A stretch of DNA of 64,000 bases from Burkholderiales bacterium (GTDB taxonomy: Bacteria > Pseudomonadota > Gammaproteobacteria > Burkholderiales > Nitrosomonadaceae). Position 1 is the stretch's first letter. Each line of letters opens with the position of its first letter. The stretch is taken from NCBI GenBank assembly GCA_024235735.1, contig JACKLU010000009.1, forward strand, positions 48,021 to 112,020, written 5' to 3'. A program made the translations under genes and the position numbers. Below are positions 43,258 to 54,000 of this stretch, piece by piece. Under the pieces are notes generated by a model, which was not told the DNA's origin, did not search any database, and was given only the letters and a program-made list of their open reading frames with translations.

Positions 43258-44769
43258 ATGAAAAATAATTATCTTGAAAGAATCCTGACAGCGCAGGTTT
43301 ATGATGTTGCGGAACAGACGCCGCTCGATGATATGCCCATTCTGTCCGCGCGCATCCATAATCAGGTGCTGCTCAAGCGCGAGGATTTGCAGCAGGTTTT
43401 TTCTTTCAAGCTGCGCGGCGCGTACAACAAGATGTTCAAGCTGTCTCCGGAAGTGCGTAATCGTGGTGTGATCGCGGCCTCAGCCGGTAATCATGCGCAG
43501 GGCGTGGCGCTGGCCGCGAAAAAACTGGATTGCAGCGCCACCATCGTGATGCCGGTGACTACGCCGCAGATCAAGGTGCAGGCGGTCATGGCGCGTGGGG
43601 CGACAGTGGTGTTGCATGGCGATTCCTACAGCGATGCGTATGAATATGCGGTGGAGCTATCCGAGGCGCACCAGACGACGTTTATCCATCCGTATGACGA
43701 TCCGGATGTCATCGCCGGACAGGGCACTATCGGCATGGAAATTTTGCGCCAGCATACCGGAAAAATTCACGCCTTGTTCGTGCCGGTGGGGGGTGGTGGA
43801 TTGATCTCGGGCGTGGCGGCGTATGCTAAAAGGCTTTATCCTGAAATCAAAATTATCGGCGTTGAACCGGCTGACGCTAACGCCCTGTTCCGTTCGCTGC
43901 AAAGCGGCCGCCGTGTCAAGCTGCCGCAGGTCGGGTTGTTCGCCGATGGCGTGGCGGTCAAGCAGATCGGCAAAGAAACGTTCCGCTTGTGCCGCGAGCT
44001 GGTGGATGAAGTCATTCTGGTCGATACCGATGAAATCTGCGCGGCGATCAAGGATGTTTTTGAAGATACACGCACCATACTCGAGCCATCGGGCGCGCTT
44101 TCAATTGCCGGCATCAAGACCTATGTGGAGCGGGAGAATATTCTGCACCAGACATTGATTGGTATCGCTTCGGGCGCCAATATGAATTTCGACCGGCTGC
44201 GGCATATCTCCGAACGCGCGGAAATCGGTGAACACCGCGAAGCGGTAATGGCGGTCATCATTCCGGAGAAGCCCGGCAGCTTCAAGAAATTCTGTAACCT
44301 GCTGGGTGCAAAGAGCATAACCGAATTTAACTATCGCTACGCCGACCCGAAGGAAGCGCGTGTTTTTGTCGGTATTTCGGTGCGTAATCGCGATGAAACC
44401 GAGAAACTCGTCGCTGACTTGCAGAATAGCGGATTGAATACGCTGGATCTGAGTAATAATGAAATGGCCAAGCTGCATATCCGTCATCTGGTCGGCGGGC
44501 ATGCGCCCGAGATTAAAAATGAGATTCTGTACCGGTTTGAATTTCCAGATCGCCCAGGTGCTTTGATGGATTTTCTCAATGCTATGAGTCACAACTGGAA
44601 TATCAGCCTGTTTCATTACCGCAATCATGGCGCTGATTACGGGCGGGTGCTGATCGGCATTCAGGTGCCGCCGGATGAAAAAACCGACTTCAAGCATTTT
44701 CTCGACCAGCTGGGCTATCGCTACTGGGATGAGAGCAAAAACCCGGCGTATAAGCTGTTTCTGGGCTGA
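43258..44769 (+). CDS. ilvA: threonine ammonia-lyase, biosynthetic
   Basis: Deaminates threonine to 2-oxobutanoate, entry to isoleucine. 503 residues. PLP Lys51 in SFKLRGAYNK, SAGNHAQGVA, GGGGLISGVA (phosphate loop), and two C-terminal ACT-like domains (~330-500, VIIPEKPGSFKKFCNLLG and FPDRPGALMDFLNAM) for isoleucine feedback. ATG at 43258 starts just before NNYLERILTAQVYDVA; a longer upstream frame overlaps the hairpin after sbcB. Confidence 0.96.
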   Translation: MKNNYLERILTAQVYDVAEQTPLDDMPILSARIHNQVLLKREDLQQVFSFKLRGAYNKMFKLSPEVRNRGVIAASAGNHAQGVALAAKKLDCSATIVMPVTTPQIKVQAVMARGATVVLHGDSYSDAYEYAVELSEAHQTTFIHPYDDPDVIAGQGTIGMEILRQHTGKIHALFVPVGGGGLISGVAAYAKRLYPEIKIIGVEPADANALFRSLQSGRRVKLPQVGLFADGVAVKQIGKETFRLCRELVDEVILVDTDEICAAIKDVFEDTRTILEPSGALSIAGIKTYVERENILHQTLIGIASGANMNFDRLRHISERAEIGEHREAVMAVIIPEKPGSFKKFCNLLGAKSITEFNYRYADPKEARVFVGISVRNRDETEKLVADLQNSGLNTLDLSNNEMAKLHIRHLVGGHAPEIKNEILYRFEFPDRPGALMDFLNAMSHNWNISLFHYRNHGADYGRVLIGIQVPPDEKTDFKHFLDQLGYRYWDESKNPAYKLFLG

Positions 44770-44873
44770 GTATCTGGCGGAAAATTGATCGGTGCTCCGA
44801 TGCAGAATCGTGCAAAGCAATGGCCTGAATTTACGCATACAACAATTTGGAAGATGACAGGGGAGAATCGCCA

Positions 44874-45926
44874 ATGAATGAATATATCGCAGAACTATCG
44901 AATTTGTTTTCTTTTGACGAGCTGGCCAGACGCAGCTGGCTGGAGATTGTGTTGATCGTCTCACCGGCGGCAATGCTGATCTTTTTGTTGCTTGGCTATC
45001 TCTTTTTTCTGAAAACCAGAGCATGGCAGTGGACTATTTATTCGCTCAGTCTGGTGCTGCTGATCGGCTATCTGCCTTATGAGCTTATGCGTCAGTCGAC
45101 CGAATTGTCTCGCGCGCAGGCAAATGTCGATGCGCTGCAAAGCAATTTACAGGCTTTTTTGCGCGAAGCAAATATTGAATATACCAACAATCTCAACGAT
45201 GAATCCGTTGCGGAAAGTCTGCTCGACGAGCTGATCAAAGGTCTTGATGTCAGTGAACGCAAGGAATTGATCATGCTGTCGTGGATTATGTCGGAGAATG
45301 AAAAGTATGCGCTCAGCCAGATTGACGACAGGCAGAAACTGTTTGCCGATGACATAAAAACCAGTGTGAGCACCGCAAAAAGTGAAATCATCGAATCCAG
45401 AAAACCAGTACCAGTGGAAAAAATCTCCGGCGATGTGGTGAAGCGACTGGAAACCGAAGTCAATCATCTCTTGGAAAACAAGATGAGTGCTTTCAAACAG
45501 GAAATCGATAATACCCTGGACAGCTTTGAGAAGGACATTAATACGTTTATTCAGAGCGAACTCGGTAATTATGAAGAAAAGCTCGCGGCGATTACCCAGC
45601 AGAATGTCGATGAGTTGCGCAAGTACTCCAGTCAGGCGAATCAGGCTATTGCGCAGCAGGTGAGCAAAATCAATCAGGAGTCGCTAAAAAAACTCGACGA
45701 CACGAAAACCAGCATAGAAGGTATCGGCGCGGCAATCGGCACTATCGATTTGCAGGCTGTGCTCAAGCAGATGGAACGGCTGTCAACAAAAATTGAACAT
45801 GCGCAGAAGCGCAACGATGTGCAGTTTGAATATCTCGAATGCATGCGCACCGCAGGCATGCTGGATCTGGGCGGTAAGCGGGACGAATGCAAGGGTGCAC
45901 TGGATAGCGCGTTAAGTAATTTATAA
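44874..45926 (+). CDS. membrane-anchored coiled-coil protein, unknown function
   Basis: 350 residues. Two close transmembrane helices (~25-50 and ~54-72), then a long cytoplasmic or periplasmic coiled-coil rich in Glu, Lys, Gln and Ser (~75-320), with heptad-like runs such as KMSAFKQEIDNTLDSFEK. C-terminal CMRTAGMLDLGGKRDECKG contains two Cys. GGGGAG precedes the ATG. No known domain; general shape recalls RmuC or MCP-like scaffolds but without their signature domains. Convergent with the beta-CASP gene. Confidence 0.7.
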   Translation: MNEYIAELSNLFSFDELARRSWLEIVLIVSPAAMLIFLLLGYLFFLKTRAWQWTIYSLSLVLLIGYLPYELMRQSTELSRAQANVDALQSNLQAFLREANIEYTNNLNDESVAESLLDELIKGLDVSERKELIMLSWIMSENEKYALSQIDDRQKLFADDIKTSVSTAKSEIIESRKPVPVEKISGDVVKRLETEVNHLLENKMSAFKQEIDNTLDSFEKDINTFIQSELGNYEEKLAAITQQNVDELRKYSSQANQAIAQQVSKINQESLKKLDDTKTSIEGIGAAIGTIDLQAVLKQMERLSTKIEHAQKRNDVQFEYLECMRTAGMLDLGGKRDECKGALDSALSNL

Positions 45927-45949
45927 AGATACGCTCAATCTCAGGTATT

Positions 45950-47383
45950 TCAGCTGTTCTGAGCAGGATTGTACAACGTAACCGTTGTTTTGTGCTCAGG
46001 TATGAAAACATGATCCCAGTCCAACCGGTTTTTGATGGCCGACAGCAATGCGTTCGCGTTGTTGATCTCACCGTGCACGATAAATGTTTTTTCCGGCATT
46101 TGTGTGAAATGCCTGAGCCAATCGAGGAGAGCGGCCTGATCGGCATGTGCGGATAATCCGCCGATGGTGTAGATTTTCGCCCGAACGGGAATATCTTCAC
46201 CAAAGATTTTGACAACCCGGGCGCCGTCCACCAGACGCCGCCCCAATGTTCTTGCCGCCTGAAAGCCGGTGATAATGATGCTGCATTCCGGCCGGCCCAG
46301 ATTGTATTTGAGATGATGCTTGATGCGACCGGCATCGCACATGCCGCTCGCCGAGATAATGACGGCGCCGTGGCGGATGGTGTTCAAATGCATGGATTCC
46401 TCAACATCCTGGACAAAATGAATCCGTGGTTTCCTGTCATCGCCGCTCATCCACTGCATAGCGTCCACCGCTTCCTTGTCGAGCAGCGCAAGATGTCTCA
46501 TGGTGATGTCGGTTGCCGCCAGCGCCATGGGCGAATCCACATAAATATCCATTTCACCAAGTTTTCCTGCGCGATACAGGTCAATCAGTAAAAACAGCAG
46601 GTCCTGCGTGCGACCAACGGTGAACGCGGGAATAATGACGTTGCCGCCTTTTTCTGACAGCGTGTTGTTAATGGCGAATACCAGTTCATCGAGTGTGTCG
46701 AGCATGTTGCGATGCAGCCGGTTGCCATAGGTCGATTCGACTAGCAGAATGTCGGTTTGCCGTATCGGCGTCGGATCGCGCACAATGGGGTGACCGGGCT
46801 GACCCAGGTCGCCTGAAAAGACGATTTTTTTGGTCACGGCACCTTCGGTCAGCCAAAGCTCGATAATCGCAGAACCCAGAATATGACCGGCATCCCGGAA
46901 AATGCATCGCACCTGAGGATGCGGCTGGATTTCATTGTCATAAGTCACGCTGTGTATCTGTTTGAGAAAATGTTCCGTCTGCGCCACGGTGTACAGCGGC
47001 GCGTATTCCTGTGTGACGCTGTTTCTCGAATGTTTGTCGCGCCGGGTTTTATTGCGCCATTCGGCTTCCTTTTCCTGGATATGCGCGCTGTCTTTTAACA
47101 TGACTTGCAGCAGATCGCTGGTGGCCGAAGTCGCGTAGACCGGTCCTCTGAATCCCCAGACGCGCAGCCGTGGCAGCAGACCGGAATGATCAATGTGCGC
47201 ATGCGTGAGCAGGACGAAGTTAATGGTCTCGGGATCAAAGTCAAATGCGGTGCGGTTCTTTTTGTCCGCTTCACGCCCTCCCTGGAACATGCCGCAGTCC
47301 ACAAGAAAGCGTAACTCACTCGTTTCAATCAGATAGCATGATCCGGTAACTTCGCCCGCAGCGCCATGAAATGTCAGTTGCAT
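45950..47383 (-). CDS. MBL-fold/beta-CASP RNA nuclease
   Basis: 477 residues with metallo-beta-lactamase and beta-CASP domains plus the C-terminal RNA-metabolising RMMBL part. Zinc motif THAHIDHSG (~60-67), AGHILGSA, SGDLGQ, SASGMCDAGRIKHHL (CASP region) and TIGGLSAHADQ, VHGE. Such proteins act as RNA endo/exonucleases (YsH1/RNase J-like, mostly of archaeal-type CPSF relation). Role in bacteria is poorly defined. Confidence 0.9.
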   Translation of the reverse strand: MQLTFHGAAGEVTGSCYLIETSELRFLVDCGMFQGGREADKKNRTAFDFDPETINFVLLTHAHIDHSGLLPRLRVWGFRGPVYATSATSDLLQVMLKDSAHIQEKEAEWRNKTRRDKHSRNSVTQEYAPLYTVAQTEHFLKQIHSVTYDNEIQPHPQVRCIFRDAGHILGSAIIELWLTEGAVTKKIVFSGDLGQPGHPIVRDPTPIRQTDILLVESTYGNRLHRNMLDTLDELVFAINNTLSEKGGNVIIPAFTVGRTQDLLFLLIDLYRAGKLGEMDIYVDSPMALAATDITMRHLALLDKEAVDAMQWMSGDDRKPRIHFVQDVEESMHLNTIRHGAVIISASGMCDAGRIKHHLKYNLGRPECSIIITGFQAARTLGRRLVDGARVVKIFGEDIPVRAKIYTIGGLSAHADQAALLDWLRHFTQMPEKTFIVHGEINNANALLSAIKNRLDWDHVFIPEHKTTVTLYNPAQNS

Positions 47384-47398
47384 AAAATAGTGGTAATG

Positions 47399-48739
47399 TT
47401 ATTCATTAAGTGAATTGAGTATATGCAGTGTTCCGTCGACAAGTAAATCGATTTCTGTGTCGGTAATGATGTAAGGCGGCATGAAATAAACTGTTTTGCC
47501 GAGTGGGCGCAGCAGCAGGCGTTCCTTCAATCCAGCCTGGAAAAAGTGCTGTGAAAAGTGCTCAATGCCGGTATCGACTTCAAACGCCCAGATCATGCCG
47601 CAGTTGCGGAAGTGACGGACTCTGGGGTGCGATGACAGTGCAGCTGCGGCAGTGTTGAAGTATTGCGCCCTGGTACTGTTATTTTCCAGGATGTTGCCCT
47701 GTTCAAAGATGTCGAGCACCGCCAGCGCTGCGCGGCACGCCAGCGCGTTGCCGGTGTGCGTGTGCGAATGCAGAAAGGCATGCGCCGAATGGTCGTCATA
47801 AAAACGTTCGTAGACGCTGTCGGTTGTCAGTACCACCGACAGCGGCAGGTAGCCGCCGCTCAGACCTTTCCCCAGACACAGGAAATCCGGCGTGATATTG
47901 GCCTGCTCGCAGGCAAACAGGGTGCCGGTGCGACCGAATCCGACCGCGATTTCATCAGCGATCAAATGCACCTGATAACGGTCGCAGATTTCCCGGGCGC
48001 GTTCGAGATAAACCGGGTGATACATGCCCATGCCTGTTGCACCTTGAATCAGCGGTTCGATAATCAGTGCGGCGGTTTCGGCGTGATGCCGGGCCAGATG
48101 CGCTTCAAGTGCCGCCGCAGCGCGCAGGGCATAATCTTCGGCCGATTCGCCCTGTTCGGCATAGCGCCAGTCCGGTGTCATGACATGCGTGCAGGGCCGC
48201 AGCAACGGCGCATAGGTCGTCTTGAAGATGGCAACATCGGTGACTGATAAAGCACCAAGTGTTTCGCCGTGATAATCGTTCTGCAGGCTGACAAACCGGG
48301 TTTTATCGGTTTTTCCGGCAAGCTGCCAGTAATGGAAGCTCATTTTCAATGCGATTTCGGTTGCTGACGCGCCGTCGCTGGCATAAAAACAGTGTCCGAG
48401 GTCGCCGGGTGTCATGGCTGCCAGGCGCTCGGACAAGGCGATGACCGGTTCATGCGTGAATCCGGCAAGCATGATATGTTCGATTCGATCAAGCTGATCC
48501 TTGATTGCCGCGCCAATTTGCGGATTGGCATGTCCGAAGAGATTCACCCACCAAGAGCCGATCGCATCCATGTATTTGTTGCCGTCCGCGTCGAAAAGCC
48601 AGATACCGTCGCCACGCACGATGGGCACAAGCGGAAACGTTTCATGCTGTTTCATCTGGGTACAGGGATGCCACACGGTTTTCAGGCTGCGCTGTTGAAA
48701 AGCGGATGTGGTTGAAGTGTTGGAATCGCGATTGGACAT
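47399..48739 (-). CDS. bioA: adenosylmethionine-8-amino-7-oxononanoate aminotransferase
   Basis: Biotin pathway transaminase using SAM as amino donor, 446 residues. WHPCTQM and GSWWVNLFGH near the N-terminus are diagnostic; DGASATEIALKM, LIADEIAVGFGRTG and the PLP Lys291 in CLGKGLSGG follow. Other bio genes are absent from the window. Lies 15 nt after (upstream in transcription of) the beta-CASP gene, so the two may be cotranscribed. Confidence 0.96.
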   Translation of the reverse strand: MSNRDSNTSTTSAFQQRSLKTVWHPCTQMKQHETFPLVPIVRGDGIWLFDADGNKYMDAIGSWWVNLFGHANPQIGAAIKDQLDRIEHIMLAGFTHEPVIALSERLAAMTPGDLGHCFYASDGASATEIALKMSFHYWQLAGKTDKTRFVSLQNDYHGETLGALSVTDVAIFKTTYAPLLRPCTHVMTPDWRYAEQGESAEDYALRAAAALEAHLARHHAETAALIIEPLIQGATGMGMYHPVYLERAREICDRYQVHLIADEIAVGFGRTGTLFACEQANITPDFLCLGKGLSGGYLPLSVVLTTDSVYERFYDDHSAHAFLHSHTHTGNALACRAALAVLDIFEQGNILENNSTRAQYFNTAAAALSSHPRVRHFRNCGMIWAFEVDTGIEHFSQHFFQAGLKERLLLRPLGKTVYFMPPYIITDTEIDLLVDGTLHILNSLNE

Positions 48740-48928
48740 AGTGTGATTCAGTTTAAATAGCGGGTAAGAAAAAATTCACGCTGTATGTGCTGTGGTTCTT
48801 CAATAGAACCGGGGGCAGACGATATGGTAAACCGATTTTTACTGGCTTTCCAGTTCGATGGGGTTTAGTTTCCGATAATGTTTTAGGCGCGTTCTGCGGG
48901 TGTTGTCATTTGCAGTCGTGGAACGGGA

Positions 48929-49687
48929 TTATCGCGCCGGTTGTCTGCAAAATTCTTCGATCAGACGTTTGATGTGCATGCTGTGACTGCCTTGCCAATA
49001 AATCCGATTGCATCCTGGGCAAATCAGAAATTTGTCGTAATACTGTCGTGTGAGCGGTTTGAGGCGGTGTGCGATAAGTGGCTTTTCGGCGCTGACCAGT
49101 TTTTCGTTGCAATGTGTACAGCGCGTCAGCGGGGCAAGCGATGCGTATAGATTGAACCGGTGCAAGGTTTCCCTGATCTGTGCTTTAGGAATATCCGTGC
49201 GTACAAAGTAACCATAAGTGATGATTTTACGTTTCAGCAGTTTACGGTCGCGGGTTAACACGATGCGCTGCGTTTTGCAGGAAATTTCCGCAATGGATTG
49301 ATCGGCAAAATCATTGCGATATAAGCAGTCAAAGCCGAGCAGCCGCAGATAACGCGCCAGTCGACCGAGATTGGCATCAACGATAAACCAGGGTTTTTCA
49401 GGTAGCGGTGGAGAGAGATGACGTAATGGCTTACCGGATTCAGTCAGTGCTGTTGAGCAATCCGGATAAACGTGAATTTCATCGCCATTCTGAACGATGT
49501 AATCAAAATCGACGGAGACGCCATTGACGATGATCAGATCGATTTCGGTGTGCGGAACATCGCATGATTCAATGACATCCTTGATGGATGCTTTGCGGTT
49601 GATGGCGCGCGTGATGGCCTTATTCCGCCCGCCCGGTGAAATAAAGTCTTTCAGTGCGGCATGGAAGTGTAAGTACGCGTATTCCAT
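48929..49687 (-). CDS. Mut7-C ubiquitin-like/RNase-domain protein
   Basis: 252 residues. N-terminal ubiquitin-like fold (~1-80, ITRAINRKASIKDVIESCDVPHTEID, VNGVSVDFDYIVQNGDEIHVYP) and C-terminal Mut7-C domain (~95-245) with FIVDANLGRLARYLRLLGFD (PIN-like acidic site) and a C4 zinc ribbon (CTHCNEK...CPGCNRIYW). The family is predicted to be an RNase or RNA-binding protein; the function is not established. Confidence 0.88.
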   Translation of the reverse strand: MEYAYLHFHAALKDFISPGGRNKAITRAINRKASIKDVIESCDVPHTEIDLIIVNGVSVDFDYIVQNGDEIHVYPDCSTALTESGKPLRHLSPPLPEKPWFIVDANLGRLARYLRLLGFDCLYRNDFADQSIAEISCKTQRIVLTRDRKLLKRKIITYGYFVRTDIPKAQIRETLHRFNLYASLAPLTRCTHCNEKLVSAEKPLIAHRLKPLTRQYYDKFLICPGCNRIYWQGSHSMHIKRLIEEFCRQPAR

Positions 49688-49840
49688 AATAGGGATACTA
49701 TATCAGTCGTTGCTTTACGACGGGGCGGATTTGCATAGAAACGGACAGTTTTTTCACGTATAATTTCACGCAATACAGCCGGGCAAATCAGTATTTTTGT
49801 CCGATTTCCAAATCTCGAATCAAAATCCAAGGAGTTCTTT

Positions 49841-50983
49841 GTGCCGCAACGCCAGCCCGCCATTCTCGCATTAGCAGATGGGACTGTATTTCATGGCGTT
49901 TCTATCGGTGCCGAGGGTGCCGCAACCGGGGAAGTGGCTTTCAATACCGCGATGACCGGTTACCAGGAGATCTTGACGGATCCCTCCTATTGCCGGCAGA
50001 TTATTACTTTGACTTATCCGCATATCGGTAACACGGGCGTCAATCCGGAAGATATCGAATCAGGGCATCTGGATAAGGTGTATGCTTCGGGTCTGGTCAT
50101 TCGTGACTTGCCGCTGCTCGCGAGCAGTTGGCGCAAAACGCAGACGTTATCGGATTTTCTGCTGGAGCGGCAAGTCGTTGCCATTGCCGATATCGATACC
50201 CGCAAGCTGACGCGGATTTTGCGTGAAAAAGGCGCGCAGGCAGGTTGTATCATGACCGGGCAATCCGATGTTAATGAAGCAATCGCACAGGCGCGCGCTT
50301 TTCCGGGCCTTGCGGGCATGGATCTCGCAAAAACGGTAACCTGTCAGAAATCCTATGTCTGGAACGAAGGTGAATGGGCGCTTGAAAACGGGTATCAATC
50401 AGGGTGCAGTCAGCATTTCCGGGTTGTTGCATTTGATTTTGGCATCAAACGCAATATTTTACGCAAACTGGCGCAGCGTGGTTGCAGTGTCACTGTCGTC
50501 CCGGCGCAGACTTCCGCAGAAGAAATCGTGGCTTTAAAACCGGATGGTGTATTTCTGTCAAATGGTCCGGGTGATCCTGAACCCTGTGATTATGCTATCA
50601 ATGCGACACGCGCTTTACTGGATAGGAATGTTCCCCTGTTCGGAATCTGTCTTGGCCATCAATTACTGGCTTTGGCGAGCGGCGCCAGGACGGTTAAAAT
50701 GAAATTCGGGCATCATGGCGCCAATCATCCGGTGCAGGATGTGCAGAGCGGAAAAGTCTTTATTACCAGTCAGAACCATGGTTTTGCCGTGGATATGGAT
50801 ACATTGCCGGAGAGCGCGCGTATTACGCATGTTTCGCTTTTTGACGGCAGTCTGCAGGGATTCGAGTTACTGAATAAACCCGCTTTTTGTTTTCAGGGTC
50901 ACCCGGAGGCAAGCCCCGGACCGCATGAAGCGGATTATCTTTTTGATCGCTTTATAGCCATGATGCAGTATTCCAGGGATTAA
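49841..50983 (+). CDS. carA: carbamoyl-phosphate synthase small subunit
   Basis: Glutamine amidotransferase subunit, 380 residues. Class I GATase with Cys270 in FGICLGHQ and His354/Glu356 in GHPEASPGP. GTG start with AAGGAG 6 nt upstream. Supplies ammonia to CarB for arginine and pyrimidine synthesis. In an ammonia oxidiser this enzyme also has direct ammonium available, but no regulatory site is seen. Confidence 0.97.
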   Translation: MPQRQPAILALADGTVFHGVSIGAEGAATGEVAFNTAMTGYQEILTDPSYCRQIITLTYPHIGNTGVNPEDIESGHLDKVYASGLVIRDLPLLASSWRKTQTLSDFLLERQVVAIADIDTRKLTRILREKGAQAGCIMTGQSDVNEAIAQARAFPGLAGMDLAKTVTCQKSYVWNEGEWALENGYQSGCSQHFRVVAFDFGIKRNILRKLAQRGCSVTVVPAQTSAEEIVALKPDGVFLSNGPGDPEPCDYAINATRALLDRNVPLFGICLGHQLLALASGARTVKMKFGHHGANHPVQDVQSGKVFITSQNHGFAVDMDTLPESARITHVSLFDGSLQGFELLNKPAFCFQGHPEASPGPHEADYLFDRFIAMMQYSRD

Positions 50984-51032
50984 TGCCGGTCGATGATTGC
51001 CACAAATAATAGATCTATAAGTCGCTTTGATC

Positions 51033-54000
51033 ATGCCTAAACGTACCGACATCCAGTCTATTCTCATCATTGGTGCAGGCCCAATCATCATTGGGCAGGC
51101 CTGCGAATTCGATTATTCGGGCGTGCAGGCCTGCAAGGCGCTGCGCGAGGAAGGTTATCGGATCGTTCTGGTGAATTCGAATCCGGCGACGATTATGACT
51201 GATCCGGAAATGGCCGATGCGACCTATATCGAGCCTATTACATGGCAGATGGTGGAAAAAATCATTGAGCTTGAACGGCCGGACGCGTTGTTGCCGACCA
51301 TGGGTGGACAGACTGCGCTGAATTGTGCGCTCGATCTGGTTAAGCACGGCGTACTGGAAAAGTATCATGTCGAATTGATCGGCGCATCTCGTGAAGCGAT
51401 TGATATGGCCGAAGATCGTGAGAAATTCAAAAAAGCGATGTCGCGTATTGGTTTGAGTTCCGCGCACTCCGCGGTTGCGCACAGCATGGAGGAAGCGTTG
51501 CAGGTTCAGGCGATGCTTGGTTATCCTGTCATCATCCGGCCTTCTTTCACCATGGGCGGCAGCGGCGGTGGCATAGCGTATAACCGGGAAGAATTTATTG
51601 AAATCTGCGAACGTGGATTGGAGGCTTCGCCGACCAAGGAATTGTTGATCGAAGAATCGGTGATCGGCTGGAAAGAATTCGAAATGGAAGTGGTACGCGA
51701 TAAACAGGATAACTGCATCATTATCTGTTCCATTGAAAATCTTGATCCCATGGGTATTCATACAGGTGATTCAATTACCGTGGCGCCCGCGCAGACGCTG
51801 ACCGACAAGGAATATCAGATCATGCGCAATGCATCAATTGCAGTGCTGCGTGAAATCGGCGTGGAGACGGGGGGCTCAAACGTGCAGTTTGCCATAAACC
51901 CGGAAAATGGCCGCATGCTGGTGATAGAAATGAATCCGCGTGTATCACGTTCGTCCGCGCTGGCTTCAAAGGCAACGGGTTTTCCGATTGCCAAAATCGC
52001 TGCGAAACTCGCCGTGGGTTATACGCTGAATGAGCTCGGCAATGATATTACCGGCGGTGTTACACCGGCATCATTCGAGCCTGCGATTGACTATGTTGTG
52101 ACCAAAGTGCCGCGGTTTGCTTTCGAAAAATTCCCGCAGACCAACGATCGCTTAACGACACAGATGAAATCTGTCGGTGAAGTCATGGCCATCGGCAGAA
52201 CATTCCAGGAATCTCTGCAAAAAGCGTTGCGCGGACTGGAAACAGGCGTGGATGGATTGGATGAAAAAACCGATAATCCGGAAAAAATTCAGTCCGAACT
52301 GGCCAATCCGGGTGCGGAACGGATCTGGTATGTTGCCGATGCATTTCGGTGCGGCATGACACTGGAAGAAGTTTGCCAGTTGACACACATTGACCCCTGG
52401 TTTTTGTCGCAGATAGAAGATCTGGTCAAGCAGGAACGCGCTTTGTCCAGAAAAAGACTGGAAACGCTGGATGAGCAAACATTGCGCAGATACAAGCGCA
52501 ATGGATTCTCCGACCGAAGGCTGGCCAAGCTGTTGAATACCGATCAGACAGCAGTGCGCATTTACCGCCATCGATTTAATCTGCGCCCGGTGTATAAACG
52601 GGTGGATACCTGCGCGGCGGAGTTTGCCACCAGTACCGCTTATATGTATTCGACTTATGAAGAGGAATGCGAAGCTCAACCGACTGACAGAAGGAAAATC
52701 ATGGTACTGGGCGGTGGTCCCAACCGGATCGGGCAGGGGATTGAGTTCGATTATTGTTGTGTGCATGCGGCGCTTGCATTGCGCGAGGATGGTTATGAAA
52801 CCATTATGGTGAACTGTAACCCGGAAACAGTTTCGACCGACTACGATACGTCAGATCGATTGTATTTCGAACCGCTGACACTGGAAGATGTGCTGGAAAT
52901 CGTTGCAGTCGAGAAACCGGAAGGCGTTATCGTACAGTATGGTGGCCAGACGCCGCTGAAACTGGCTCGTGATCTGGAGGCGAACGGCGTGCCGATCATC
53001 GGCACCAGTCCTGACATGATTGATTGCGCGGAAGACCGGGAACGATTCCAGAAAATGCTGCATGAACTGGGCTTGAAACAGCCACCCAATCGGACGGCGC
53101 GCAATCCCGAGGCTGCGCTGGCTGCGGCTGAAGAAATCGGCTATCCGCTGGTGGTTCGTCCGAGTTATGTGTTAGGCGGTCGTGCGATGGAGATCGTGTA
53201 CGAGCAAGGCGATCTTGAACGTTATATGCGTGAAGCGGTTAAAGTTTCCAATGATTCTCCGGTCTTGCTGGATCGTTTTCTCACCAATGCCACGGAAATC
53301 GATATTGACGCAATACATGACGGCGAAACGGTATTGATTGGTGGCATTATGGAACACATCGAGCAGGCGGGTGTTCATTCCGGCGATTCGGCTTGTTCTC
53401 TGCCGCCTTTCAATCTGCAGCCGCAAGTGCAGGAAGAGCTGCGCCGGCAAACAGCGATAATGGCGCGTGCGTTGCAGGTGAAGGGATTGATGAACGTTCA
53501 GTTTGCCATACAGGATGGCATTGTCTATGTGCTTGAGGTCAATCCGCGCGCGTCACGGACTGTGCCGTTTGTGTCAAAAGCGACAGGATTGCAGCTGGCC
53601 AAGATTTCTGTGCGTTGCATGACAGGCAGGACGTTACGTCAGCAGGGCGTTACACACGAAGTGACACCGTCGTTTTACTCAGTGAAGGAAGCCGTTTTTC
53701 CTTTTATCAAACTGCCGGGGGTGGATACCATATTAGGGCCGGAGATGAAGTCTACCGGCGAGGTGATGGGAATCGGCAGCACATTTGCCGAAGCATTTGT
53801 TAAATCGCAGATGGCATCGGATATACGTCTGCCAAGGTCGGGCAAGGCTTTTATCAGCGTGCGTCAATCCGATAAGTTTCATGCCATTGAGATCGCACAT
53901 GATCTTGTGAAACTTGGTTTCACGCTTTATGCTACGCGCGGCACGGCAGCGGCGCTTGCGGAAGCCGGACTGGATGTTGTTCCGGTGAATAAAGTGGCGG

